64,000 bases of DNA, from NCBI GenBank assembly GCA_012064415.1, contig SSNU01000330.1, forward strand, positions 41,774-105,773. Direction: 5' to 3'. The notes below the pieces were generated by a model that was not told where the DNA came from, did no database searches, and saw only the letters and a list, made by a program, of their open reading frames with translations. This DNA is from Gyrodactylus bullatarudis. Taxonomy: Eukaryota > Platyhelminthes > Monogenea > Gyrodactylidea > Gyrodactylidae. Both the position numbers and the translations under genes were made by a program. This document shows, one piece after another, positions 13,601-26,005 of this stretch (positions within the stretch are counted from its first letter, which is position 1; every line of letters begins with the position of its first letter).

Positions 13601-13837
13601 TTTTGTGATTGTGAATCAAATAAAATCCTTTTTAATAGTTTATGTCTTTTTACGTCTCTAAATGATGAAGAGTGAACCCAGCAAATTTATTTGGAAATAA
13701 AAGTTTTATTATCTGTGAAAAATCTCCACGAATGAATTTAAGATCATCTTATTTTGATCCAAAACTAACTAATGATTTCAGTTCGAGATGGATTACATTA
13801 TCGAACATATGAACATCTACACCGGAATCGTGAATGA
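7691..13837 (+). CDS. unrecognised acidic protein (about 374 aa, 5 exons)
   Basis: Proposed exons: 7691-7993, 8785-9201, 9497-9538, 11102-11408, 13782-13837, all with GT-AG junctions. Phases join as 0,0,0,1 and 1125 nt give 374 codons plus TGA. I do not recognise the family. The product has no signal peptide or membrane segment and is rich in Asp, Glu and Asn. Visible landmarks are FYDDNVDEIETF near residue 65, a central DLIGLLRNS/LLEYSDF region, one cluster of three Cys (MCDEYGHPELVGCDSFLC, about residues 213-230), and a C-terminal hydrophobic strand-like HFYVLFLFYPID. Exon 3 (42 nt) is phase 0-0, so it could be skipped or wrong. The link between the first two exons and the last two rests on phase compatibility and strand only; two genes are possible. 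The introns carry several MITEs, described separately. Confidence 0.6.
9952..10323. mobile_element. short TIR element (TGCGATAAGTAATGG ends)
   Basis: TGCGATAAGTAATGG at 9952 is repeated inverted as CCATTACTTATCGCA ending at 10323, about 370 bp apart. No open frame lies between. The terminus resembles mariner-like ends, but a TA duplication is seen only on the left, so the family is not settled. Confidence 0.65.
10362..10863. mobile_element. Tc1/mariner-type MITE, 502 bp
   Basis: TIRs of about 45 bp begin CAGTTGTGCCCCAGTTTTGG on the left and read as its inverse on the right (ending ACAACTG). They are flanked by TA on both sides (10360-10361 and 10864-10865). CAGT ends with a TA duplication are the Tc1/mariner pattern. 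No transposase frame is present, so it is non-autonomous. It lies in the intron upstream of the 11102 exon. Confidence 0.8.
11641..12139. mobile_element. piggyBac-type MITE, copy 1
   Basis: The left end is CCCTTCAT and the right end is ATATGAAGGG followed by TTAA (12140-12143). The body aligns by eye with 17555-17991: GTGGAACACAACACTTT, CATTAGAAAGGAA, AACGTTTTTTTGAAAACCTA and TTTGGGA words occur in the same order. TTAA targets and CCCTT ends are the piggyBac pattern. The left-hand TTAA is decayed. There is no coding capacity. Confidence 0.7.
12605..12778. mobile_element. hAT-type MITE, 174 bp
   Basis: TIRs are TAGGGCCTCAAAAAG and its inverse TTTTGAGGCCCTA. The flanking octamers CTAATAAG and CTGATTAG match at 6 of 8 positions, as a decayed 8-bp duplication. 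Termini match the larger element at 59617-60876 (TAGAGCCTCAAAAAG). The TAGNG start and 8-bp duplication indicate hAT. Confidence 0.65.
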
Positions 13838-14892
13838 TATCTCTTGAGTAGAACAAGAGAATTCAAGCTGGTCTCAGTGCCCTCTTTTCATTCGAGAAGA
13901 CACACAGTTTGAAAAAAATTAAAATTCCCAAATTATATGAACCTAAATTCATATGGAAGATTTATAGAAAAACAAGCGTAAAAATTCATTAACGGAAGAG
14001 GTCAGCGTTTGAGAAAACTACCCAATAGTCATGAATTAGCTCGAAAATTTCCATGTATTTCCTCTCTAAATACTACAATATAGCCTAATTACTTAGGAGT
14101 AAGCACGTGGAAAACTAAATTCAGATTACTAAGTTACTGATGTGAATGAATTGAACCATTTAGTAACTAGGGCATTTGAGTTTGCTGACTCTCTCAGTGG
14201 ATTACAGAGTACCCAACAACTCTGTAGTCTGAGAGGGTCAAAAGAAGATATAAAGCCATCTTCATTAAAGATTTTTCAATATTATAATATATAACTATAT
14301 ATTTTAATAACAAAAGGCTTTTTATGGTAGGCATAAATAAAAATATAGACAGACACAAATGTTGGAAAAATTATGTTAGACTTTTGTGCTCAAAAATGTG
14401 GTTCATTTTGTGAAATATTTCTTTTTTCGTTATGTGGAGAGAGAGAAAGAGAGGGAAGAGATACAAAACTCAGGTTTATAACTTCTTCTAGTTTTATTAT
14501 ACTTTAAACGTGAGCGGGATAGGAAAGGGATTGAGTTGTCACAGTAGTAGTAAGTTTAATTAAAGATATTCAAATAGATAATAAATAATAATAAGTTTTA
14601 TTATCAATTCAGATAAAAAATTTGGAATTACAACCACTCTTTGTATGCACACACAGAGAATCATCATAATTAAACTGCTGGATAATTTTCTTTTGAAAAA
14701 AATGTAAAAAAATGAGCCACATGTAGTAGAGTAAAAGTGTAAACACAAAAGTGGACACAAAAGTAATATTAAAATTATTACAACAGTGTATAAATAATAA
14801 TTAAGAACTAATAATAATAATAATAATATTGCTTATAAATTGACATCAGAGTTTAAAAAAAATAGAATTTCAATGTTGAGTAAAAATTATTT
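13838..14892. other. intergenic region, no gene seen
   Basis: AT-rich DNA lies between the convergent unknown gene and Atrophin. It contains a GA-rich run near 14440-14465 and, at 14597-14602, TTTATT, which reads AATAAA on the minus strand and is a candidate poly(A) signal for Atrophin. I see no open frame with gene-like content. Confidence 0.5.
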
Positions 14893-17800
14893 TCATCTTC
14901 TATTGTTCAGGGACTGGTTGTTGTTGTTGTTTCTCGAGGAGTTTTGGCTGGCCATAGCCAGTTGATTCATTATGCGATAGTAGTCCATGGCAACTGCATT
15001 TTGATTGCTAGTATTGTTGTTATTAGCTGAAGATGACGGCATATTATTATTGGAGTTGATTATGGGTGGAATTGGAGGGGTTGGATGGAGTTGAGATGAG
15101 GAAGTAGAGTTATTGTTATTTGTTGATGAACGGTTTCGTTGTGCCTGCATCAGTTGATTCGATGACCTATGGAGAAAATAATTCGAGTATTAAAACGAAT
15201 TCTGAATAAATAAATGCAGAATTTTCTTTATTCTTCTAGCAAATAAAGTTGACATGAAGATGAGAATATACTATTTTTACAAAAGCTCAACATTTTCTCT
15301 AGAAAGTCAGAAAAAAAATTCTTTTTGAAATGAAAAAAATTCAAAGAGATTAAGAGAAACTCGCCATATCCAAGAAAAAGTTATACTTCTAAATTTTGGA
15401 TCATTTTCCTTCGTGAGAACACGGGTAGTAGTGAGGTCTTGAACTTTTATCGGATTTTTCTATCTTACAAGGTTAGGGTATAATTTGGGAAAATGTACAA
15501 AAGCAAAAATTGTAAAATCATACCTCATTGGTTTCTTTTTTTATTCAATTAAGCAATCAGATTCAAGTAAATTGAAATTTAGTAAAAAAAACCTTCGAAG
15601 CTTTATAACAAGACCAGGTATAACATTAATCTTTATGATACACCGGGAAAGAGCGTTAGATTTAGCAAAATTTCTGCTCAGAAAATATTTGAAATATCCG
15701 TAAATTTTTGCTAATTTTGCAAGAAAATTTAGCTATTTTTGAATGCTTTTCGAGCATGGAAACGATCATTAAAAAGGTCTTACATGTGTGTAAAATTTTC
15801 TCCTCCTTTATATGGGTAAAAAGCATGAAAATTTAAATATGAATTTTTATATCTTGTTAAAATATTGTAAGAATATTTCAAGTTCTCATATGCATGTCAA
15901 CTAGGCTTTAGTTAATTTATTTCCCAAGATCTTGGTAAATCCATGCCTAATTAGGAAAGAATGTTCAGATGATATTTTAAGGGAAGGAGCATCAATGTTT
16001 AGATACCAAGAGTGTACTTTGATGAATCTTGAGTGGGATTAAGTGTGGAAAGGTTTTACAGGATTGCATAATGAATAATTAAAATACTTGAGTGAGTGAA
16101 AATGAGCATGCTTACTTATGTTTAGAGTTTACCTATTTATAGTTCTAGTGAGTTATATAGGATATTTTGATATTATAATTATAATTCATATGTAATTATG
16201 TGCGTATATTATATGAAGGGAAGGAATTAGAAGAGAAAAATTAGAGATGTGAAAGACGAGGATAATAATAATCTAGATCCAGATGAGTAGGTATTCTGGA
16301 ATAAGAGAATAATAATAATCGATTATTTTTGTTGTTATAGGCTTGAAGTATTCAATATTCATACCTGCCCACGCGTAAGACAAACTTGGTAGATTTCAAA
16401 ATGAGAAATCAAATGATCAAGAAGTAAAAACAATAGTTGATTTTTTAAAATTATGTGTGCGATAATTAGATGAAAATGTGAATAAGAGGAAAAAAGCCAA
16501 CATTTTCGATCATGGGTTTTTAGCAACTTGGTTTTTATTCAAATTAGATTGACCTTTCAATTAGATCCAGAAGTGGTATGAAATCTAAAAATTCTATAAA
16601 GTAGTATTTATTCTAATTATTCCATTGAGAATAAAACTTGAGGATACTCGATTATTAATAGTAATGATAAAGAAAATCAAGATAATCTCATAGAATTAGT
16701 TTAATAAATTTACTCACATGCCATTGTTGATGTTCATTTGTCTGTTGGCAATATCAGAGTTTGACGAATTGACAGCATGTTGGAGAAAGGCGTTCAATGC
16801 TTCTGCAACGTCTTGACCATTACTACCAGCTCCAATTTGTTGGCCATTGGAGTTGTTCGAGTTATTACCCTGATTAGCCAAATTAGAAAGAAGAGCAGTC
16901 ATGAATGCTTCGGCAGAATTGTCACCAGGTATCTTATTCATTTGACTATTTCCAGTATTGTTATTATTGATGTGAGAGTTTTTCTTTTGCCCTGATATCT
17001 GGGGAGGTTGATGAAGGATTGGCTGCTGTTGGCGGTTATGATGACTGGACGATGATGGCCCTGCATTTGGCAGTTGGAGTCCTCCTCTCGGTTGTTGATG
17101 ATGGATGGGATTATTATGACTGTTATTAGAGTTATTATTGTTGTTATTGGAAAAGATAGAATTCGGTTGGAATTGTGGCTTCATGTTGGCTGGGTTTTGT
17201 GAGAACTGATCGTGTGGCAAATGTGGGTGTCGATTTTGTGGTTGCTGATGATGCAGAGATGGTGGATTGACAGAGTTTCGTTGATTCTGGGACGACAAGG
17301 ATTTTGGATGATGAGAAAATGAGGACTGACTGAGGAAGGAATTTGGAAGTGACTTTGGGTCTTGGATGTTTGAGGATTGTGGGAAACCGGCTGGAAAGTA
17401 GAGATGAAAAATAAGCATCAAGAATTGGCCATACAAGCTATTGAATGGTGTTCAAATTTTTGAAAAATATTATTTCTCGGATGGTGACATGATTGAGCCC
17501 AGGTTTCATTCCAAGTCATTCAACAGGAAAAAAGAAAAGAACATCTTTTCTTAACCCTTCATATCCCATTGTCCCACCGGTGGAACACAACACTTTGAAC
17601 TGAAAGACACTTGAAATAATTTTCATGCCCCTCGTTAGAAAGGAATTTTATTAAGCTACAAGAATATGTATAATTCAAAAATATAGCTTCTCACTGATGC
17701 CAACCAAAGTTACTTAAAGAAGTGGGATTTGTTGAAAATATTCAAAACGTTTTTTTGAAAACCTATTTGCAGAGGCTTCAGAAGTAAATAAAAGAGCTTT

Positions 17801-20800
17801 CTTAAAACTTTTTATCTTAAAATGATCAAATTGCTTCTCGATATCACTTATAGTTTACAAGATAGCTAGTTTTAGAGCCAGTAAATGCCAATTTCAACCT
17901 TTTTCAAATGATGAGTCGGCTTTTAAAAAAGAATTCAGATTCGGAATTTTCTAACATGTGTGATGAAGAATATAATTTGGGACATTAAGGATTAAAGTAT
18001 CTCTAGGTTCCAGTATAGTTTCGAGTTATAATTAGAGTTAATGATAAAAATTAAAAAATTAATTCAAGGCAATTGATGAATTCCAACTTGTCAAATACAA
18101 AAGAGATTACTCACGAATTTGTTGTTGTTGTTGTTGTTGCATTTGAGAGTTCTTCAGAGATGCAAAAACAGCTTCAAGAGGATTCATATTTGATGACTGC
18201 GATTGACCGAGGAAAGGAGGATTCTGTAGTTGTGTTTTATTCTTGAGATTATCAGGATGCATGAATTGTTGTTGCGACTGTGATGGCTGATGCTGAGGGG
18301 GTTGTTTATTGTTCATGAATCCAATACTCTGAAGGAGGGCATTCATTTGATTGGTGGCTGCTGCTGAAGAGGTTGCCTGGTTGCCTATTTGGTTTGAGCC
18401 CATAACAGAGCTAAGCATGGCCAATAGACGTGCCTTCTCTAATTCATTAGCATTATTTGGAATTGGGTTAGAAGGCAGAGGCTGTTGCTGCGGTTGGGAT
18501 GGGGGTGGAATCGATGGGGGCTGTGCATTGGCACCACCTGCCATTGACATCATTAGGAACTTTTGGAATTGATCCATTTGCTTTTGTTGTTTCATTGCCT
18601 CAAATTGGTTTGCTGTTGGATTACGGGATTGTTGTTGATGAGGTTTTGATTGGTTTTGAGGTACTTGTTGAGAAGGTTGAAGAAGACCAGAATTTCTTGA
18701 GCCTCCACTGGGATGCCTCATCGGACCTTGATGATGTGATGGAGGCATTGGGGGAGGTAAGTTGAATTTTTGCTTTTGAGGTTGCATATTTTGCTGCGTC
18801 AGCTGACTAGGAGGCGTTGGTTGGAGTTTATTGTTTGGAGGGATCATTTGTTGTGGATGTTGTCCAAACATTCCCATGGCCATAAGTCGAGTAAGTTCCA
18901 ACTCCGGATTAGAACTCGAGCCAGCTTTGCCAAGACTCAAGAGGAATTTTTGAAATTCTTCAAAATTTTGATTTTTCTGAGCTCCTTGCTGAGGTTGTGG
19001 CGGTACCATTTGTGGAATATGTGGCTGAGGAAATTGTTTCGAATTTAAGGGATTATTGATTTTAGGTGGTAAAAATGGTGAGCTTTGATGTTGGATTGGA
19101 TTCTGAGGTCCCTTATTAGAGGTCTGATGTTGAGGATTTGGAATGGCAGACTGGTGGGGATTAGGAAATGGATTGCTTGGATTGTTAACCTGAGAATTCT
19201 GAGGACCATGGCCCTTATTTGGATTAATGCCCATTGCCATAAGACAGGCTTTGACCATTTCTGGACTAGCGTTAGGTGGCAATTGTCCGTTGAGAGCGAG
19301 AAACTTTTCAAAGTCTTCTGTAATTTGAAAAATAAGTGTAACTACTATTTCTTTTAGTTTTCTATTATTTTTTTAGGATGAATAAAATGAATGAATTATT
19401 GTAAGATAGATTTCATAGAATATCAAAATTGAATGAGCTTAGTAGTAGAAGAATACTACGAGAAATTCATTTAAAAATAAATACTTGTCATTAGAGAGAA
19501 TGATTAGTATGTTTTCTTTCAAGTTTAATATTGATTGGCAGAAAGGTGAGGCTGAAAAATTCTTGCTTTCGATCAATGAAGCGATAAAAATCAAGTCCTT
19601 AGAATTGCTTAGTTCAATTAAAATCTGAAGCAAACTTACTAGTGGAAAAACCAGGATTATTCAGAGCCTTGGCAAATTCTTGAAGTTTAGCACTGTTGCA
19701 GGGCATCTGGGAAGGAGCTGTAGCAGAAGTGACTGGCTTTGATGAATTATGCTATAATATGAGAAAATATTTCAATAGTAAACAAAGAAGAAAATTTAAT
19801 GTTAATGTGTTCATTACCAGTGTCTGGTTGTCAGATTTATTAATACTTGGAGACGAATTTCCATTTGTTTGACTCGGACCACTGTTAGTTGGAGCTGAAG
19901 GCTTCACAGGTTGTGACATGTTAGCTATCGCTATATCCTTGAATGGCTGTGGGAGTTGTTCAATGCCGGGACCCAAGGCTGTCGATGCATACTGACAATA
20001 GAGTTCAATTCTCTTTTGAATGTAATGAGAGTCTTTAGATTTCCCAGTATAAACTAGATCAGTCCTAGCACATGAGCCCAAGTTGACAAATTTCTGTTCT
20101 TTGAATTGGAAAGAGATTTTTCTATCCCAGAGCTTGTTCAGCTTGCACCAGGTCTTTTCGATAAACTTTCTAAAATTATTTAAAATTCAACAATGAGGAT
20201 TCCAAAGTTCAATTTCTCAAATGTCTATGATGTGAATGAAGGATCAGATGAACTAACCTATCAATTCTACGAGGCTTTGAGAGAGCTGTCAGTCGTATGA
20301 GATCATTTAGTTGTTCTTCATTGTCACTATCGATATCTTTAAGATTAACTTCATCATCTATGACTTCTTTCGTGAGGGAAGCCGACTTGTTTTCCAGTTT
20401 AACTCGTTTGACACCATTCTCACCATTATCAAGAGTGATGCTGTCTTCAGAGGACTCTTCATCTTCATGACGTCTCTTGATTCCGTATTTTTCGTCAATG
20501 GATGTTTTAAAATTTAAGTTATCATAATTAAGATAGTAGGCTTCAACCTTGAGAGGTCTAAAGTTTTCCTCTCTAATTTTTTGATATTTACAATTCTCAG
20601 AGAGACTTAAATCCAGGGAATTTTGATCAAACTCAATACGATCGATGCATTTGGCAACTGTAACATGGGTCTGGCAACAACAACAGTCATCAAAAACTGT
20701 CATTGGTACAAGGTTTTCGTGCTTACAACAAAAGCCTTCAGAGTTTAGAGTAGAGCAATTGGATTTGCAGTTACGACAAAAGCATTTGTCAAGATTGTTC

Positions 20801-23800
20801 TTGCTTCCATTGAGACTGGGCCTTCCAGAAGAGGCAGAAAAATTTTCCGATTTTACCGGGACAAATTCAGAATGAGGTTTCACCTCTTCCAGGGTTTCAT
20901 CCAAATTATTTTTCATTTCCTGCAAAGATTTATCTGGCATTTCTTCTGGGTTCTTGTCTTCGGTATTTTCTCCATCTTCCATAGATTCTTCTTCTGTTTT
21001 TATTTGAGAAATGGAGCGTAATTCTCCGTATTTCTGAAGATAGATACGACAGTCCTGACAGAGGAACTTTAGCTGGCCAAAGAATACTTGGAGAGACTTG
21101 ATTGATTGTTCTTCTACATGATAAATATCAAATGACAATTGGTACTCTCTAATACTGTATACACTTACCAGAATCACTATCAACAGTTTGCTTGATCTGT
21201 TGAATTTCAGCATGACAATTACGACAGATACGATTCTTTTTAGCTGGTTCAGTCGTTTGAATAGGTTCAGAACTGTTTTCCTCAAATGAGCCTTGGTTTC
21301 CGTTATTAATGTTGGAAAGTGGGGCAGTTGTATTTTCAGCATACTCTCCAGAATCAGTCCTTTCACCAGAATTTGTAGCTTCAATGGTTTTGTCCAATTC
21401 ATCATCTAAAGAATACGTGTTATATATTGAAAGAGTAATCAAATTGAGTCTTTTTGAGCCTAGATAGTTGAATTAGACTATTAATTCCTATCGTGATTAT
21501 TGATTTTTAGAGAAAAGATATAAGTTGATTATAAAAAAATTCATGACTCAGATAATTTCACAGTAACAAATGATGACAATACTTTATTTACTCAAAGTAA
21601 TCATGAATTTTTTTCATTTGATAATAATATTTTAGTGATAATTAATCAATCATTACAAACTTAGTAAGGGAGGTAAAAAATGTAAAAAAAACAATAAAGT
21701 CGAGATCCTTTGATCAAATGTGAATTATGATTGATGCAAATAATGTCAAAAGAAAAAGAAATAAATAAACATGTCATTTCAATTAATTAATCCATATCTA
21801 TTCTAATACAGTATAATTTGAGTTGATAGAACATAATAATAATATTCATGAACCATAAGAGAGAGAGAGAATGGGTGATCATGTAGCCTTAAAGGATTTT
21901 TTAATATTATTATGCTAGACCAAGGTCATATAGGAGTGAGCCAGAGTGTTTGAAAAAAAATCTAACTTTTTACTCTTGAATTTAGCGTTTACCATGACAG
22001 GACCAGAGAGAAATCAGGCTTATTAAGCGATAAGTCTTTTGTTATATTCATATCTTGATTAAAAGAATATCTATTTTTAATTGTTGTTGAATGATTTCCA
22101 AGGGTTTTTTCATTTGAATCCAATCTTGAAAATACTCTAGCTCAAGATTTCTAATAAATAAAAAAAACAAGAGGAGAAATTGACCAAAGCTCTCATTCTA
22201 GATCAGAAGTTTCCATATTTTACGGCTAATCTTTTGCATATAAAAATTTTTAGTTAATAAGAACGAGCAAATTCGGAATCTGTTCAAAATTTTACACCAA
22301 AACTAGTTGGTAAATCGAAAAAATACTTGAAAATCCTCTGATCACAACTATTGGCGTCTGATTTATGATTTATTGTTATCTAATGGTTATTAAAAGTGTA
22401 CTGATTCAACCAAAGATAGATTTTAATCAATAGTTCAATATTTTTTTAGATCTAAAAATTTGAAAAGTATTATTTTTCGATTTTAAGGTATTATTTCAAT
22501 AATAATACTTTATCGCGAATTTACATCAAATATCTTTTATGAACTACTTACAAGTAAACCGAATAAAATTCCGAAAAACCAATTAATGTTGAAATTAAAC
22601 TAAAGCATCCAAGGTTATTTCTGAGCTTAGTAGATTGTTAGACAATGAAAATTATCTCTTTACCTCAAGAAAAGAGGATTGAGTTCATTGACATGAATGA
22701 AATACAATGCTATGATAAAGTATTATTTTAATATCTTATTTTCAAAATAATAACACATTTCAACCCTGATGACATAGCAGAAAAAATTATAGTTTTAAAT
22801 GGTTTCCATAACATAGGGAGTAGCTATAGTTGAAATAAGAATTTTAATACTCGTTGAGGCTCTAGTTATTATTATTAATTTTGTCAAAAGGAATAAAAAG
22901 ATCATGTATTTGTTCTGAGTGAGACATACAAACGAATGAAAGAGTCGCAGAGAAAAATTAGAAAAGGAAAATGTCAAGGGGGAAACAAGAATAACTTACC
23001 AATATTGGCTTCTTCGTTAGTTTTACAAGACCAAGTTTGAAGGGGATCATTGGGAGACTTTTGCAGATAAATTTTCACAGCCGGTTGAAAATCTTCCTCC
23101 TTTTGAATGGAACTGGACTCGGAGGCGTTGTCATCTTCATTTTGATTCTTTTCATCTGTTTCAACGTCCTCGTCCTCTTCTTCGGCTTCATTTTCTTCAT
23201 CTTCTTCTCGGAGAATTTTTTCTGATAACCCTGATTTTTCCCGGAGCATTGAGGCCAATTGTTCTTTAACAACAAGACGATTCTCGTGAATAGCAATCCA
23301 TCCTTTTCTTTGGGCTAAATTTAAATTGAATAATAATAATAAAATTCTTGATTGAATTCAAACCTAATACTGATTCCATAAGCCATACTCAAACTGCTAC
23401 ATTTATAATTATAATTATCAATATGTTATTGATTTTGGCAACATAATCATTCTGCTAGCTAGTTAATTGAAACAAATTTGATCAGAAGGAAAAATTAGAA
23501 GTAAGAACCATGAATATTTCAGCTGAAAAAAATACAATTCAATAATTTATTGATTTTGTTTATGAAAATTTAATTTTGAAAATAAAAGAAACGTAGGAGA
23601 AGAATGACTCACCAGAATTAATTGTTTTTATATTTTTATTCGATTCTGCGGATGCTTTACCAGCCTTGCGAAATTTGGAGCTTTTAGAATAGCTAGTTTG
23701 TTGATTCCTACGCTTCTTAGCAATGTCGATAGCCTGTGATGGGGGTAGATTTAATTCCGAGTCTCCATTTTGGCCATTTACCTTGTCAATGCCATTAACT

Positions 23801-25820
23801 GGCATAGGAAGACGTCCCTTCAGATTGCCCTGTTGGATTATTCCAGCTTGGGTGTTTTTCTTCTTCCAGTAATAGTAGAAGGAAACTAATTGCTTTACGG
23901 ACCTAGTTGGACCAGGATAACATGTGTAGGGATTGTCGGATGGTTTTGAGAATTCATTCGCTTCTGTTTCCTTCTTGTCAAACGATGGCTCTGTTTCTAG
24001 AAATTATACATTCAATTATTAAAATTTATCAAAAAATAGTACTGGAGAAATAATAATTTCATTATTAATTTTCAAATTACCATTTTTATTTTCCTGACTT
24101 TCACTATTGTTTGGACATGTGGTACTACTAGAGAGATCAGAATCTTGCTTGTTTTCATTTTCCTTTTTAGTTTCATCTTTAGTAACAGAATTGGAACGGC
24201 GATATCCTCTACGATTGCCACGTGGTGCCTTGTTCTCAATTGCCTCATCATCGTTCATAAGGGCATTGGGAAGTTGATAGGAGCCATTGAAAAAGTTTCT
24301 CTGAATTGCATGAAAATCTTTTCCGTGAATCGACATGGCATGATAAAAAAGCCGGACTTCATCAGCCGACCAATGTTGGGGAATATCCTAGAAAATGAAA
24401 AGTTTTATGTAACAGTATTGATATAACTAATGGATTTGGAGATGTACTTCAATTGGAAATGGTTCTTGAGAAATCTGGCGAAGTGATTCTTCAATGTCAA
24501 AGTTGCATTTGTAGAGAACATTGTAAGCATGCTGAGTGGTGGCAGAACAGTTGGCAAGGACAAGTCCATTTTCAGCTGATGAAGCATCATCCTTGGCCCC
24601 TCCAAAGGAGAGAAAAGCAACTATTGATCTAACTGCATCAAGGAATGTCTTTAGAGAATCTTCATTAGCTTCAGACTCATTGGGTTTCCAGATTAATTCT
24701 TCCCAGGTGAGTCTAATGTCTGACTCATACTTTGATGGACAATTCTCACAATGATTTCGCTTGTTACTAGCTATCACATAGTTTTCATATGCTTTTTTTA
24801 CATCCTCTTGTGAAGAATGCTCAAGCTCATCCCAACTCTTGCGAATATCGGGAAGTTCAGGCTGATGAGCACTGCCAATCTTAATAAATTTCACAATAAA
24901 CTTCTGCAACATTGATATTTTCATAGAAGAAAGAAATTAGAGTGAATAAAACTTAGAAGCTTATTGATAATAGAAATAATATTTAAATATATAAATAGGG
25001 CTGCCAAAGTTAAATAATTCTAGGATAACTCAAGCTATGGTGAATTTTTAAAATTATTAGTAATTTCTTAATTATAGAAAACTAATTAAGAGTCAAGTTA
25101 TCTCAAGAAAGTTCATTATCTTAACAGCAGCCCTAGTGATAATATAAATGACAAAAAGTGTAAATTTACCTTTGGTTCATTTCTTGTAGAGACAAGACGC
25201 TTAGTTTCTGGATCAAAAGAGTAAATATAAAAGAAAGTGTCTGCTGGAATTTTGTTATCTGGACTGGGATCGAAAAATTTGGTAACACTTGTTAAATCTG
25301 GTAATTGAATCACTGTACATATTCCCCGGAGCTGTTGAGAATAAACATTACTCTGTAGGTCTGAAATGAATAATTCACGCTTCATTAGCTCAGAAGATGG
25401 CAACGAAAATTCATCATAGTCCTCGGATTCTTGAATTTCCCTCTCAAGGAGAGAATCTTTGGCTGCGTCTAGGATATCCCAACGACGCCAGAAACATTTG
25501 ACAATCAATGAACATTTCTCGCGACGTGATAGCTTAATCTCTTCGATTAATCCAATAGTGTAATATTCAAAATCTGCTTCTTCAAAATAAACATAATCTC
25601 CAACTCGATATTCGATTCCATTGACGTGACAGAATTGTATTTTATCATCGTTCAGATTAGAGGAGGATCCGTGACTAGAAAGACCTGAGGTTCCTTTGCC
25701 CTTACCTCGGTTTGACCGACGTAAAGGAAGATAATCATTAATAGATTCCAAATTGAGGCTGGAATCATTATTAGGGATATTTGAGGGAGCATCAGATGGG
25801 GAAGGTTGTGATGCAGTCAT
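14893..25820 (-). CDS. RERE: Atrophin/RERE (Grunge) transcriptional co-repressor (1939 aa, 12 exons)
   Basis: Exons (5'-3'): 25170-25820, 24448-24903, 24081-24387, 23613-23996, 23000-23314, 21169-21405, 20258-21113, 19818-20169, 19640-19751, 18115-19317, 16718-17390, 14893-15166; 5820 nt, every phase consistent. Known role: a nuclear co-repressor that recruits histone deacetylases and G9a-type methyltransferase. Seen: BAH domain (about residues 66-200), ELM2 starting KIGSAHQPELPD (about 225) with LTWEELIWKPN, SANT (W375 to about 515, split by an insertion), GATA-type finger CRNC (about 764) paired with CQDC (802-805) then RIYLQKYGEL, which is diagnostic of RERE, a Cys cluster (about 894-945), the Atrophin motif WDR..SCARTDL (about 1101), then about 800 residues rich in Gln, Asn, Pro and Ser with a poly-Gln run encoded near 18120-18140. 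The usual Atrophin Arg-Glu repeats are missing or unrecognisable. The start ATG is 185 bp from METTL17. Confidence 0.92.
17555..17991. mobile_element. piggyBac-type MITE, copy 2, in Atrophin intron 10
   Basis: It begins TTAA then CCCTTCATATCCCA at 17555, and ends TTTGGGACATTAAGGA followed by TTAA at 17992-17995. It shares an ordered body with the copy at 11641. It is non-coding. Confidence 0.75.
22439..22864 (-). mobile_element. hAT-type MITE fragment in Atrophin intron 5
   Basis: Read on the minus strand from 22864 it starts TAGAGCCTCAACGAGTAT and continues with the same order of words as the element at 59617 (ATTAAAATTCTTATTT, TTATGGAAACCATTT, CATCAGGGTT, CAATCCTC, TTTCATTGTCTAACAAT). It carries only one copy of the 'CAATCCTC...TCATTGTC' block, while the 59617 element has that block twice in inverted orientation. 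The left boundary is approximate. The rest of this 1.6-kb intron (21406-22999) shows nothing I can name. Confidence 0.6.
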
Positions 25821-26005
25821 TTGACTGAGATATAGATCAGAAATAACGGATAGATAGCATGACTTGGATCAATTAGGTAAAGATCTGCTGTAATCCGCGA
25901 TGATGATTTTTGAATATGCTAATTCAAACAAAATTTATCGCTCACGATTTTCTTTGTTTTTATTGATAACTTTTTTGACAATTTTGTACCAACATATATA
26001 ATTCG
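25821..26005. promoter_or_regulatory. divergent promoter between Atrophin and METTL17
   Basis: 185 bp separate the two ATGs. This includes both 5' UTRs, so the promoters are shared or overlapping. No TATA box or obvious motif was found. The role is inferred from spacing. Confidence 0.5.

Noticed and set aside
18351..19048. Several open frames opposite Atrophin exon 10
   Set aside because: They are shadows of a Gln/Pro/Asn-rich coding exon in the true minus-strand frame.
21147..21168. A 22-nt intron in Atrophin joining exon 6 to an upstream acceptor at 21147
   Set aside because: An acceptor (TCATGTAG) at 21114-21115 gives a 55-nt intron with correct phase and continues directly into the GATA-finger half, so the tiny intron is not needed.
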